Source: an uncultured Alphaproteobacteria bacterium (GTDB lineage Bacteria; Pseudomonadota; Alphaproteobacteria; Geminicoccales; Geminicoccaceae). From it: 49,719 bases of DNA. The stretch is taken from assembly GCA_937926445.1 (NCBI GenBank), contig CALBAK010000029.1, forward strand, positions 1 to 49,719, given 5' to 3'. Both the position numbers and the translations under genes were made by a program. Of this stretch, positions 1-8,589 are shown piece by piece. Below the pieces are notes generated by a model that saw only the letters and a program-made list of their open reading frames with translations, was not told where the DNA came from and did not search any database. Numbering within the stretch: the stretch's first letter is position 1; every line of letters begins with the position of its first letter.

Positions 1-1
1 G

Positions 2-2812
2 CTGGCTGCAGCGCTCGGTGACCGGCTGCATCTGGTCGTCCACTACCGCTATCGCGGCGACGACCGCGAGCGGATCGACACCCTCGCCGGGCTCGCGGCC
101 GCCACCGGCGCCCGGCTGCTCGCCACCAACGCCGTCCTCTACCATGACCCCGCCCGGCGGCCGCTGCAGGACGTCCTGACCTGCATCCGGGAGAAGGTGA
201 CACTCGCCGAGGCCGGCCTGCGGCTCGAGGCCAACGCCGAGCGGCACCTGAAGCCGCCTGCCGAAATGGCCCGGCTCTTCGCCCGCTGGCCACAGGCGAT
301 CGAGGCTGGCCTCGCCGTCCTCGAGCGCTGCCGATTCTCGCTCGACGAGCTCGCCTACGATTATCCGGTGAAGGAATCGTACGACGGCCGCGGCCCCGAG
401 GAAGAGCTCGCCCGGCGCGTGTGGGAAGGGGCGAAGGAGCGATATCCCGACCACTTGCCGGAGAAAGTGCAGAAACTCCTCGAGCACGAGCTCGCGCTCG
501 TGAAAGAGTTGCGCTACGCACCCTACTTTCTCACCGTCCACGACATTGTCCGCTTCGCCCGCTCGCACGGCATTCTCTGCCAGGGGCGCGGCTCGGCGGC
601 CAATTCCGCGATCTGCTACGTCCTCGGCATCACCGCCGTCGATCCCGCGCGCATGGACCTGCTCTTCGAGAGGTTCGTCTCGGCCGAGCGCGACGAGCCG
701 CCCGACATCGACGTCGATTTCGAGCACGAGCGGCGCGAGGAGGTGATCCAGTGGGTCTACGACACCTACGGCCGCGATCACGCGGCCCTCGCCGCCACCG
801 TCATCCGCTACCGGGCGAAGTCGGCCTTGCGCGAGGTGGCGAAGGTCATGGGCCTGTCGGCGGACGTCCAGGAGGCGCTTTCCAAGACCGTCTGGGGCAT
901 GGGCCGGGAAGGCCTCGACCGTCGCTCGATGCGCGAGCTCGGCCTCGACCCGGACGATCCCACTCTCGCCCGCACGCTCCATCTCGCCATGGAGTTGCAG
1001 GACTTCCCGCGCCATCTCTCGCAGCACGTGGGCGGCTTCGTGATCGCCAAGAGCCCCTTGCGCGAGCTCGTTCCGATCGAAAACGCGGCCATGGAAGGGC
1101 GCACCGTCGTCGAGTGGGACAAAGACGATCTCGATGCGCTCAAGATGCTCAAGATCGACCTCCTGGCGCTCGGCATGCTGTCCTGCATCCGCCGCGCCTT
1201 CGAGCTGTTGCGCAGCCATTACGGCCTCGAGCTCGACATGGCGCGGGTGCCGGCCGAGGACCCTTCGGTCTACGCCATGCTGCAGCGGGCCGATTCGATC
1301 GGCGTCTTCCAGGTCGAGAGCCGAGCGCAGATGAGCATGCTGCCGCGGCTCGAGCCTCGCTCCTTCTACGATCTCGTGATCGAGGTCGCGATCGTCCGGC
1401 CGGGGCCGATCCAGGGCGACATGGTCCACCCTTACTTGCGCCGGCGCAAGGGCCTCGAGCCGGTCACGTTCCCTTCGAAAGAGCTCGAACAGGTCCTCGG
1501 CAAGACCCTGGGGGTGCCCTTGTTCCAGGAACAGGCGATGCGCATCGCGATCGTCGCCGCCGGCTTCACGCCGGCCGAGGCCGACGGATTGCGCCGCTCG
1601 ATGGCCGCCTTCCGCCGCCGCGGCCGCCTCGAGCGTTGGCACGACAAGCTCGTCGAGGGCATGGTCGCACGCGGTTACGAGCGCGCCTTCGCCGAGCGCT
1701 GCTTCAAGCAGATCGAGGGCTTCGGCTATTACGGCTTCCCGGAGAGCCACGCCGCGAGCTTCGCGCTTCTGGTCTACGTCTCGGCCTGGCTCAAATGCCA
1801 CTATCCCGACGTCTTCTTGGCGGCGATTCTCAACGCCCAGCCGATGGGTTTCTACGCCCCGGCCCAGCTCGTCCGCGACGCGATCGAGCACGGGGTCGAG
1901 GTCCGCCCCGTCGACGTCAACCATTCCTTCTGGGAGACCACGCTCGAGTCCCTGCCGCGCCGCGGGCCGCTTTCGCACGCCGTCCGGCTCGGCCTGCGCG
2001 AGATCAAGGGACTGGCCGAGAGCGAGGCGGTGCGGATCGTCACCGCTCGGCTCCGTCCCTACCGTAGCCTCGCCGAGCTGCAGCGCCGGACGGGGGTGAC
2101 GCGCGAGACACTCGCCATCCTAGCCGAGGCCGATGTCTTCCGCTCGATCGGTCTCGACCGACGGCAGGCGCTGTGGGAGGTGCGGGCACTCGCCCAGCGG
2201 CCCCTGCCGCTCTTCGCCCATGCCGAGGCCGGCGAGCCCCCCGGCTCCAACCTGCCGCCGATCGAGGCCGGGGAGGAGCCCTGGCTCGAGCTGCCGCCCA
2301 TGACCCTGGGCGAGGCGGTGATCGAGGACTATGCCCGGCTCCGGCTGTCGCTGCGTGCACATCCGCTTGCGCTGTTGCGCGAGCGGCTCGCGCGACGGCG
2401 CATCGTCACCGCCCGCGAGCTCTGGACGATCCCGCCCGGCACCCGCGCCACCGTGGCGGGCCTCGTGCTCGTTCGCCAGCGGCCGGGCAGTGCCCGAGGT
2501 GTGGTCTTCACCACCCTCGAGGACGAGACGGGCTTTTCCAACCTGATCGTCTGGCCGCAGGTCTTCGCCCGCTTCCGCACGACGCTGATGATCGCCCGCC
2601 TGCTCGCCGCCACGGGCCGGCTGCAGCGCGAGGGCCGCGTGATCCACGTCGTGGCCGACCGGCTCCTCGATCTCACCGACGAGCTTTCGCTCCTGCGCGG
2701 CGATGCGCTCGATCCCGCGACCTTCGACGGGGCGATCGCGCGTGCCGACGAGGCCAGGAACGACGCCCGCGATCTGCGACGGGTGCTGCCCGAGGGCCGC
2801 AACTTCCGCTGA
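2..2812 (+). CDS. dnaE2: Error-prone DNA polymerase III alpha subunit DnaE2 (ImuC), 5'-truncated by window edge
   Basis: The open frame runs from the first bases of the window without a start, so the N-terminal PHP domain and part of the palm lie outside; about 936 residues remain. Visible family features are the C-family polymerase core with the active-site segment PPDIDVDFEHERREEV near base 700, the GRGSAANS nucleotide-binding stretch near base 590, the helix-hairpin-helix region and a C-terminal OB-fold (from about base 2450). DnaE2 is the translesion polymerase of the SOS-induced imuA-imuB-dnaE2 mutagenesis cassette; imuA and imuB would be expected just upstream but are not in view. It lacks the C-terminal tau-binding extension of the replicative DnaE1, which supports the DnaE2 assignment. 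The stop is TGA at 2810-2812. Confidence 0.93.
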   Translation: MAAALGDRLHLVVHYRYRGDDRERIDTLAGLAAATGARLLATNAVLYHDPARRPLQDVLTCIREKVTLAEAGLRLEANAERHLKPPAEMARLFARWPQAIEAGLAVLERCRFSLDELAYDYPVKESYDGRGPEEELARRVWEGAKERYPDHLPEKVQKLLEHELALVKELRYAPYFLTVHDIVRFARSHGILCQGRGSAANSAICYVLGITAVDPARMDLLFERFVSAERDEPPDIDVDFEHERREEVIQWVYDTYGRDHAALAATVIRYRAKSALREVAKVMGLSADVQEALSKTVWGMGREGLDRRSMRELGLDPDDPTLARTLHLAMELQDFPRHLSQHVGGFVIAKSPLRELVPIENAAMEGRTVVEWDKDDLDALKMLKIDLLALGMLSCIRRAFELLRSHYGLELDMARVPAEDPSVYAMLQRADSIGVFQVESRAQMSMLPRLEPRSFYDLVIEVAIVRPGPIQGDMVHPYLRRRKGLEPVTFPSKELEQVLGKTLGVPLFQEQAMRIAIVAAGFTPAEADGLRRSMAAFRRRGRLERWHDKLVEGMVARGYERAFAERCFKQIEGFGYYGFPESHAASFALLVYVSAWLKCHYPDVFLAAILNAQPMGFYAPAQLVRDAIEHGVEVRPVDVNHSFWETTLESLPRRGPLSHAVRLGLREIKGLAESEAVRIVTARLRPYRSLAELQRRTGVTRETLAILAEADVFRSIGLDRRQALWEVRALAQRPLPLFAHAEAGEPPGSNLPPIEAGEEPWLELPPMTLGEAVIEDYARLRLSLRAHPLALLRERLARRRIVTARELWTIPPGTRATVAGLVLVRQRPGSARGVVFTTLEDETGFSNLIVWPQVFARFRTTLMIARLLAATGRLQREGRVIHVVADRLLDLTDELSLLRGDALDPATFDGAIARADEARNDARDLRRVLPEGRNFR

Positions 2813-2878
2813 GGTCGGGCGAGCCCTTCGGCGGCCGGCCCGTCGCTCGGACCGCCAAGAACGCGCGCGAGGCGCTCC

Positions 2879-3568
2879 TCAGAGCCCGAAGGGCTCGCCC
2901 GGTGTCGCCACGTGCACCCGGCCGCGCTTCACTTTCTCGGCGAACTCGTGCGGATCCCCGTGCAGGAGGTCGAAGGTGCCCCAGTGGATCGGCACGACGA
3001 GCTCGAGCTCGAGGAACTCGTTGCAAGCGATCGCTGCGGTCTCGGGGCCCATCGTGAACCGGTCGCCCACGGGCAGGAAGCCGACCTTGGGCCGATAGAG
3101 GCGCTGGATCAGCGCCATGTCGGAGAAGAGCGCAGTATCGCCCGCGTGATAGACGGCGATGCCGTCGATTCCGATCACGAAGCCCGCCGGATCCCCCATC
3201 GTGATCGCCCGACCGTCGGCCATCCTCGCCGAGCTGTGGAAGGCCGGGACCATGCAGAAGCGCACTCCTTCGTGAGTGATGCAGCCGCCCGTGTTCATGG
3301 GCTGGACCTTGTCGACCCCCTCGGCGGCGAGGGTCATGCAGACCTCCCACTGGCCGACGAGCGTCGCTCCGTACTTCTTCGCGAGGCGGACCGTGTCGCC
3401 GACATGGTCCTCGTGACCGTGGGTGACGACGATCGCATCGAGCCGGTCGAGACGGTCCTCCCAGCCCTGCGGGTGCTTCGGGTTCCCGGTGAAGAACGGG
3501 TCGATCAGGATGCTCTTGCCGGCGGCCTCGAGATGGACCGCGGAATGACCGAGCCAGGTGAGACGCAC
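2879..3568 (-). CDS. Metal-dependent hydrolase, metallo-beta-lactamase fold (UPF0173-like)
   Basis: A 229-residue protein of the metallo-beta-lactamase superfamily, UPF0173/YtkL-like branch. It begins with TWLGHSAV, typical of this branch, and carries the zinc motif THGHEDHVGD, then PAFHSS, a YHAGDTALF segment and PIHWGTFD near the C-terminus, giving the His/Asp ligands of a binuclear site. I chose the GTG at 3568 because GGGAGG precedes it by a few bases and the homology begins there; the frame stays open upstream but that part looks non-coding. No signal peptide, so probably cytoplasmic. The substrate is unknown. It lies convergent with dnaE2, 66 bases away. Confidence 0.88.
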   Translation of the reverse strand: MRLTWLGHSAVHLEAAGKSILIDPFFTGNPKHPQGWEDRLDRLDAIVVTHGHEDHVGDTVRLAKKYGATLVGQWEVCMTLAAEGVDKVQPMNTGGCITHEGVRFCMVPAFHSSARMADGRAITMGDPAGFVIGIDGIAVYHAGDTALFSDMALIQRLYRPKVGFLPVGDRFTMGPETAAIACNEFLELELVVPIHWGTFDLLHGDPHEFAEKVKRGRVHVATPGEPFGL

Positions 3569-3723
3569 GGTGTTCCTCCCATCGGATGGTCGCTCGGACG
3601 GGAAGGTGAACGGATCGTAAAGGGTTATGCAAGTCCGCCGGGGACGGCTGCGGGCCGGCTCGCCCTCTGGCAGCGTGGCGCCGACCGGGACACCCGGCGG
3701 TCGAAGTGGAAGGGGGCAGGGCG

Positions 3724-4020
3724 ATGCGGAGACGACACGGGGTGGGTCTCGCGGCGGTGCTCGTGGGGTGCGCGGCCCTCGCGGCCACGACGGCCGGAGC
3801 GGTCGAGCACGCGGTGCTCGTGCTGCGCGGACAGGGCAGCCCGCCACCGGAGGCGTCGGTGGTGGCGCCGCCACCGGCGGTGCGCGCGCTCGCCGGGGAG
3901 CGGCTCTGGCTGATCGAGGGCGAGCGGCTGATTGCCTGCCGCCTCGAGCGCACCACCCGGGTGGACCAGCGACGCATCCGCTGTGCCCAGCGCGGGCTGC
4001 CACGGACGGGAGGCCGATGA
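3724..4020 (+). CDS. Small secreted hypothetical protein
   Basis: A 98-residue protein I do not recognise. The N-terminus has a charged start (MRRRHG) followed by a hydrophobic Ala/Leu/Val stretch and an ATTAGA-like cleavage region near residue 25, so export is likely. The mature part has a Pro/Ala-rich linker and a C-terminal segment with two cysteines (IACRLE and IRCAQR) that could form a disulfide. The ATG at 3724 was preferred over the upstream ATG at 3706 because a GGGGGCAGGG ribosome-binding stretch precedes it and it begins the signal peptide. The GC-rich codon use agrees with neighbours. Function unknown. Confidence 0.5.
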   Translation: MRRRHGVGLAAVLVGCAALAATTAGAVEHAVLVLRGQGSPPPEASVVAPPPAVRALAGERLWLIEGERLIACRLERTTRVDQRRIRCAQRGLPRTGGR

Positions 4021-4317
4021 TCGCCGTTCGGCTGTTGCGCTGCGGCAACGCGTCCCGCTGCATTGAAACAAACTGCAACACAAGTTGAATGGTCGCGAGG
4101 GGACGCCCTCTTAAGATCGCGGCGAGCGTGAAACAGGAGGGGTGCGCGCGACGTCGGTGGCGTCACCGGTCGCGAATGCCCCTGGAGGAGAGTACGGGGC
4201 CGACCGCAAGCGACGGTTCGGCCTGTGCAACCAATTACGTGCGCGGCCGACGAGGAGCGACCTCAGGGTCGACATTCGCTTTCCGGCACGCCGAGAGGAC
4301 GCCACGCGAGGGGGACC
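4021..4317 (+). promoter_or_regulatory. Leader region of the plus-strand sphingolipid operon, with an AT-rich patch
   Basis: This 297-base stretch holds no convincing gene. The segment at about 4060-4090 is notably AT-rich for this genome and contains TTGAAA (4063-4068) and TTGAAT (4085-4090). These could be -35 elements, but no good -10 hexamer sits at 16-18 bases. A purine-rich GAGGGGG just before the ATG at 4318 serves as ribosome-binding site. A promoter here is an inference from position and base composition. Confidence 0.3.
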
Positions 4318-6105
4318 ATGGTGCTCGCGACGCCGACCGTGAACACGGCCCTGCCGTTCCGCACCGCGGGTTTCCGCACGCTCGTGGAGGGTCTCGACTA
4401 CGCCGCCCGCGGCGAGACGGGCTTCAATTTCTACGGCGGCCGCGGCGAGCTCGAGCGGGTCCTCTCGTATCGGGAGTTGCGCGAGCGCGCCCGCGAGCTG
4501 GCACCGCGCCTTCTGGACCTGGGTCTCGCCCGCCTCGAGCGGGTGGCGATCGTCGCCGAGACCGGCCCCGATTTCGTGGTGGCCTTCATGGCCTGCCAGT
4601 TCGCCGGGCTCGTGCCGGTGCCGTTGCCACTCGCCTTGAGCCTCGGCACCCACCGCACGCATGTCGAGCGGCTGCGCGGCATGCTGGAGAGCGCGCGGGC
4701 CCGCGTAGCGCTGGCGTCCGAGGCCTATCGCGGTCAGCTCTTCGAGGCGGCGGCGGGCACCCTGGTCGGTTGGATCGGCACCCATGCCGAACTCGCGGCG
4801 CTGCCGGCGCGCGGCGGCGAGCTCGCCCCGCTCGGACCAGAGGATCCCTGCTACATCCAGTACTCCTCGGGCAGTACGAGCTTCCCGCGCGGCGTGCTCG
4901 TGACCCAGAAGGCGATCACCGCGAACGCCCGGGCGATCGCCGAGCACGGGCTCGCGCTGCGGCCGGGCGACCGCTGCACCTCCTGGCTGCCGCTCTACCA
5001 CGACATGGGGCTCGTGGGCTGCTGCCTGACGCCGGTACTCACCCAGATCAGCGTCGACTATCTGACCACGGCGAGCTTCGCCACGCGGCCGCTCGTCTGG
5101 CTCAAGCTCCTCTCCGCGACCGGCGGCACGATCTCTTTCGCGCCCACCTTCGGCTACGAACTGTGCGCCCGGCGGGTCGGTGCCAACGGCCTTTCGGGCC
5201 TCGACCTGTCGCGCTGGCGGGTGGCCGGGATCGGCGGCGAGATGATCCGGCCCAGAGCGCTTGCCGAGTTCGCGGCCGCCTTCGCCACGGCCGGCTTCGA
5301 CGAGCGGGCCTTCGTCGCCTCCTACGGGCTCGCCGAGGCCACGCTCGCTGTCACCTTCGCACCGCTCGGGGTGGGCGTGCGCAGCGACACGGTCGAGCTC
5401 GGCGAGGCGTTCGAGCGCCGTCGCCTCGCCACCCCGGCCGGGTCACGGGCCCGGCGGACCAGGGCCTTCGCGATCTGCGGCCGGCCCATGCCGGGCTACG
5501 CGATCGAGATCCGCGACGAGCACGGCCGGGCGCTGCCGGAGCGCCGGGTCGGCCGGGTGTGCATCAAGGGCCCGAGCCTCATGACCGGCTACGACCACAA
5601 TCCCGAGGCCACCCGCCAGGTGCTGCTCGAGGATGGCTGGCTCGATACCGGCGACATGGGCTACCTCGTGGACGGCGAGCTTGTCGTCACGGGTCGCAGC
5701 AAGGACCTTATCATCGTCAACGGCCGCAACATCTGGCCGCAGGACCTCGAATGGGCGGTCGAGCGTCTGCCGGGGGTGCGCCCCGGCGATGTCGCCGCCT
5801 TCGCGGTCACGGGCGAGGACGAGCGCGAGCGGATCGTCGTGATCGTCCAGTGCCGCACCGGCGATCCCGCGCAGCAGGCGGAGTTCCGCCGCACGGTCCA
5901 GGCGGTCGTCAACCGCCAGGCCGGCACCGAGTGCGAGCTCGTCCTGGCTCCGCCCCGCTCCTTGACCTACACGACCTCTGGCAAGCTCAGCCGCGCAGCC
6001 GCCCGCGCCGGCTATCTCGAGGGGACGATCCGCGACCTCGCGACCGCTCGCCCGCTCGCGCCGGCTGCGGCCAACAGCGACCGGCGGCTCGCCCGGGTCG
6101 GCTGA
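4318..6105 (+). CDS. acps: Fatty-acyl-AMP ligase / acyl-ACP synthetase of the ceramide pathway
   Basis: A 595-residue adenylate-forming enzyme of the fatty-acyl-AMP-ligase type. The P-loop is YSSGSTSFPRG (residues 182-192); the hinge and C-terminal lobe contain WLDTGDMGY and GRSKDLIIVNGRN; the catalytic lysine sits in TTSGKLSR (Lys556). FAALs and related enzymes activate a fatty acid as the acyl-adenylate and load it onto an acyl carrier protein. The nearby acp gene and serine palmitoyltransferase make this the counterpart of the Acps needed for ceramide synthesis in Caulobacter crescentus; that functional match is inference from synteny. The ATG at 4318 follows GAGGGGG and fits the usual length; the open frame extends upstream without support. 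First gene of a four-gene operon. Confidence 0.88.
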   Translation: MVLATPTVNTALPFRTAGFRTLVEGLDYAARGETGFNFYGGRGELERVLSYRELRERARELAPRLLDLGLARLERVAIVAETGPDFVVAFMACQFAGLVPVPLPLALSLGTHRTHVERLRGMLESARARVALASEAYRGQLFEAAAGTLVGWIGTHAELAALPARGGELAPLGPEDPCYIQYSSGSTSFPRGVLVTQKAITANARAIAEHGLALRPGDRCTSWLPLYHDMGLVGCCLTPVLTQISVDYLTTASFATRPLVWLKLLSATGGTISFAPTFGYELCARRVGANGLSGLDLSRWRVAGIGGEMIRPRALAEFAAAFATAGFDERAFVASYGLAEATLAVTFAPLGVGVRSDTVELGEAFERRRLATPAGSRARRTRAFAICGRPMPGYAIEIRDEHGRALPERRVGRVCIKGPSLMTGYDHNPEATRQVLLEDGWLDTGDMGYLVDGELVVTGRSKDLIIVNGRNIWPQDLEWAVERLPGVRPGDVAAFAVTGEDERERIVVIVQCRTGDPAQQAEFRRTVQAVVNRQAGTECELVLAPPRSLTYTTSGKLSRAAARAGYLEGTIRDLATARPLAPAAANSDRRLARVG

Positions 6106-6118
6106 GCAAGGCCGGGGC

Positions 6119-7072
6119 TTGCCGCGGCTCGATCCCGAGCTCGTCGCGCTGACCGGGGCGACGGGCTTTCTCGGCCGACACGTGGCCGAGCGGTTGCGTG
6201 CCCGCGGGCTGCGCGTGCGGGCGCTCGTTCGCCGCGACGATCCCGCCCTCGAGGCCCGAGGCGTGGAGCTTCTGCGCGGCGATCTCGGCTCGGCGGAGGC
6301 GCTCGAGGCGCTCGTCGAGGGTGCCGGAACCGTCGTGCACGGCGCCGGTCTCGTCCGGGCGCCGGCGGATGCCGCCTTCGAGGGCGCCAATGTGGTGGGC
6401 ACCGCCCGGCTCGCCGAGGCCGCGCGGAGGCGGGCCGAAGGCGCTCGTTTCGTCCTGATCTCCTCGCTCGCCGCGCGCGAGCCCGGCCTCTCGGCCTATG
6501 CGCGCAGCAAGCGGCGTGCGGAACAGGAACTCGCGAGGCGGTCGGACGGGCTCGAGCCCCTGGTGCTGCGCCCACCGGCCCTGTACGGGCCCGGCGACCG
6601 GGCGACCCTGCCGATCATGGCCCAGCTCGTGCGCGGCTTGCTCGTGGCACCCCGGGCCCCCGCGAACCGCTTCTCGCTGCTCTATGTCGAAGACCTGGCG
6701 GAAGCCCTGGCCGAGCTCGTCGCCGACCCCTCCGAACGGTGGTCGCGAGCGCCGCTCGAGCCGGACGACGGGACCCCGGACGGCTATGCTTGGCGCGATC
6801 TGGCCGAGCACGCCGGGCAGCGGACCGGGCGTCGGGTGCGCCTCGTCGAACTGCCGCGCGCGGTGATGACGGCCGCTGCACTCCTGGTCGAGGCCAGTGC
6901 CCGGCCGCTCGGCCGGGCACCGGCCCTTTCCCGCGGCAAGGTCGCCGAGCTCTTTCACCCCGACTGGCGTGCCGCGGACGACGGGCGGCTCTGGCGCGGT
7001 CGGACGCGGACGACCTTCGCCGAAGGCTTCGCCCGTACGCTCGCCTGGTATCGGTCGGCCGGCTGGCTCTGA
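6119..7072 (+). CDS. cerR: NAD(P)-dependent epimerase/reductase, CerR-like
   Basis: A 317-residue extended short-chain dehydrogenase. The Rossmann glycine motif is TGATGFLG (residues 12-19) and the catalytic pair is Tyr127/Lys131 in YARSK, with an upstream serine in LISSLA. In Caulobacter, cerR encodes a member of this family that reduces the 3-keto group during ceramide formation, and its gene lies with acp, acps and spt, as here. The start is TTG at 6119, preceded by GCCGGGG and 13 bases after the stop of the ligase; no ATG fits the Rossmann motif better. Function is inferred from family plus neighbourhood; nucleotide-sugar epimerase is the alternative, but no sugar genes adjoin it. Confidence 0.83.
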   Translation: MPRLDPELVALTGATGFLGRHVAERLRARGLRVRALVRRDDPALEARGVELLRGDLGSAEALEALVEGAGTVVHGAGLVRAPADAAFEGANVVGTARLAEAARRRAEGARFVLISSLAAREPGLSAYARSKRRAEQELARRSDGLEPLVLRPPALYGPGDRATLPIMAQLVRGLLVAPRAPANRFSLLYVEDLAEALAELVADPSERWSRAPLEPDDGTPDGYAWRDLAEHAGQRTGRRVRLVELPRAVMTAAALLVEASARPLGRAPALSRGKVAELFHPDWRAADDGRLWRGRTRTTFAEGFARTLAWYRSAGWL

Positions 7073-7104
7073 GCGGGGGATTGCGCAGTGTGGGCAAAGT
7101 CGCC

Positions 7105-7374
7105 ATGCAGCGGCCCATGACCACACCCGATCCCGATCGTCTGCTAGCCGAGGTCGGCGAGCTCGTCGCTCGCTTCGCTCCACCCGGGGCCCGTCTCGAG
7201 CGGTCCACCGAGCTCACGAGCGATCTCTCCATCGATTCGGTGGCGGCCATGGATCTCGTCATGGAGATCGAGGACCGCTACGGCATCGACGTGCCGGTGA
7301 ACGAGATCGCCGATCTCGTGACCCTCGGCGATCTGGTCGATCTCGTGGCGAGGCAGCTCGAAGCGCGGGGCTGA
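7105..7374 (+). CDS. Dedicated acyl carrier protein
   Basis: An acidic 89-residue four-helix carrier protein. Ser45 in DLSIDSVAAMD is the 4'-phosphopantetheine attachment site and the following segment DLVMEIEDRYG is the usual recognition helix. It would carry the acyl chain made by the upstream ligase to serine palmitoyltransferase. Start choice is uncertain: ATG 7105 is used here; GTG at 7090 lies 9 bases after GGGGGA and would add five residues, and ATG 7117 would remove four. It sits 32 bases after cerR, and its stop is separated by one base from the next ATG at 7376, so co-translation with spt is likely. Confidence 0.87.
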   Translation: MQRPMTTPDPDRLLAEVGELVARFAPPGARLERSTELTSDLSIDSVAAMDLVMEIEDRYGIDVPVNEIADLVTLGDLVDLVARQLEARG

Positions 7375-7375
7375 G

Positions 7376-8587
7376 ATGGACATCTTCGACAAGTACGAGG
7401 GACTCGCGGCCCGCCGGGCGCAGCTCCTGGGCGCCGGTACCGACCCGTTCCACCTCGAGATCGAGGAGTTGCACGGGCCCTGCGAGGCGACCATCGCCGG
7501 CCGCCGGACGATCCTGCTCGGCACCAACAACTATCTGGGTCTCACCTTCGACCCGGCCTGTATCGAGGCCGGGGTCGAAGCGCTACGCCGCTGCGGCACC
7601 GGCACCACGGGCTCGCGCATCGCCAACGGCACCTACGTCGGCCATCGAGCGCTCGAGGCCGAGCTCGCCGCCTTCATGGGCCGCCGTGCGGCGATCGTCT
7701 TCACCACGGGCTACCAGGCCAACCTCGCGACGATCGCGGGGCTCGCCGGAGCCAAGGACACGATCTTCGTCGATTCCGACTGGCACGCCTCCATCTTCGA
7801 CGGCTGCCGGCTGTCCGGTGCGACCGTGGTACGCTTCCGCCACAACGACCCGGACGATCTCGACCGCCGGCTCGAGCGCAACCCCACGCCGGGCGGGGTC
7901 AGGCTCGTGATCGTCGAGGGCCTCTATTCCATGCTCGGCGACGTCGCCCGGCTCGAGGAGATCGTCGCCGTCAAGAAGCGCTACGGCGCCTTCCTGCTGC
8001 TGGACGAAGCGCATTCGATGGGCGTGTTCGGCGCCCGCGGGCGCGGCGTGGCCGAGGCCCAGGGGGTCGAGGCGGAAGTCGACTTCGTCGTCGGGACCTT
8101 CTCGAAGTCTCTGGGCGGCGTCGGCGGCTTCGCGGTCTCCGACCATCCCCGCTTCGAGCTCCTGCGCGTGGCGGCGCGACCCTACATGTTCACGGCCTCG
8201 TCAGGGCCCGCGACCATCGCCTCGGTGCGTGCTGCGCTCGCGCAGATCGTCGCGCGGCCCGAGCTGCGCGAGCGGATCTGGGCGAACGCCCGCAGGCTGC
8301 ACGCCGGGCTCGCTCGCGCGGGCTTTTCGCTCGCCGCCCCGCCGGGCCCCATCCTCTCGATCCGCCTGCCCGACGAGCAGACCGCCTTACTCGCCTGGAA
8401 CCGGCTCCTCGAGGCCGGGGTCTATGTCAACCTCGCTCTGCCGCCTGGTACCCCGGGCGGGGTCTGCCTCTTGCGCTGCAGCGTCTCGGCCGCGCACACC
8501 GACGAGCAGATCGAGACCGTCCTGCAGCGTTTCGCCGCGCTCTCGGCCGAGCTCTCCCGGCTCGAGCGAGCGGTCGCCGCCGAATAG
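7376..8587 (+). CDS. spt: Serine palmitoyltransferase (alpha-oxoamine synthase)
   Basis: A 403-residue PLP enzyme of the alpha-oxoamine synthase family, which condenses an acyl thioester with an amino acid. Lys244 in GTFSKSLGG is the Schiff-base lysine, Asp210 and His213 in LLDEAHS hold the pyridine ring, and His137 in DWHASIFDG is the ring-stacking residue. The family also includes 8-amino-7-oxononanoate synthase (BioF) and glycine C-acetyltransferase. The adjacent acp, cerR and acyl-ligase genes, and the absence of any biotin gene, favour serine palmitoyltransferase, the first committed step of sphingolipid synthesis, giving 3-ketosphinganine. The N-terminal segment of about 30 residues before the core is also as in bacterial SPTs. 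Its stop lies 2 bases from the end of the facing operon. Confidence 0.9.
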   Translation: MDIFDKYEGLAARRAQLLGAGTDPFHLEIEELHGPCEATIAGRRTILLGTNNYLGLTFDPACIEAGVEALRRCGTGTTGSRIANGTYVGHRALEAELAAFMGRRAAIVFTTGYQANLATIAGLAGAKDTIFVDSDWHASIFDGCRLSGATVVRFRHNDPDDLDRRLERNPTPGGVRLVIVEGLYSMLGDVARLEEIVAVKKRYGAFLLLDEAHSMGVFGARGRGVAEAQGVEAEVDFVVGTFSKSLGGVGGFAVSDHPRFELLRVAARPYMFTASSGPATIASVRAALAQIVARPELRERIWANARRLHAGLARAGFSLAAPPGPILSIRLPDEQTALLAWNRLLEAGVYVNLALPPGTPGGVCLLRCSVSAAHTDEQIETVLQRFAALSAELSRLERAVAAE

Positions 8588-8589
8588 GC

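Noticed and set aside
421-2067. Long Arg/Pro-rich frame of 548 codons inside dnaE2.
   Set aside because: It is a shadow frame of GC-rich coding DNA: amino-acid composition is extreme and the dnaE2 frame has full homology.
7376-8587. The oxoamine synthase as BioF of biotin synthesis.
   Set aside because: No bioA, bioB or bioD is adjacent; a dedicated ACP, acyl ligase, CerR-like reductase, GNAT ceramide synthase and lipid kinase surround it.
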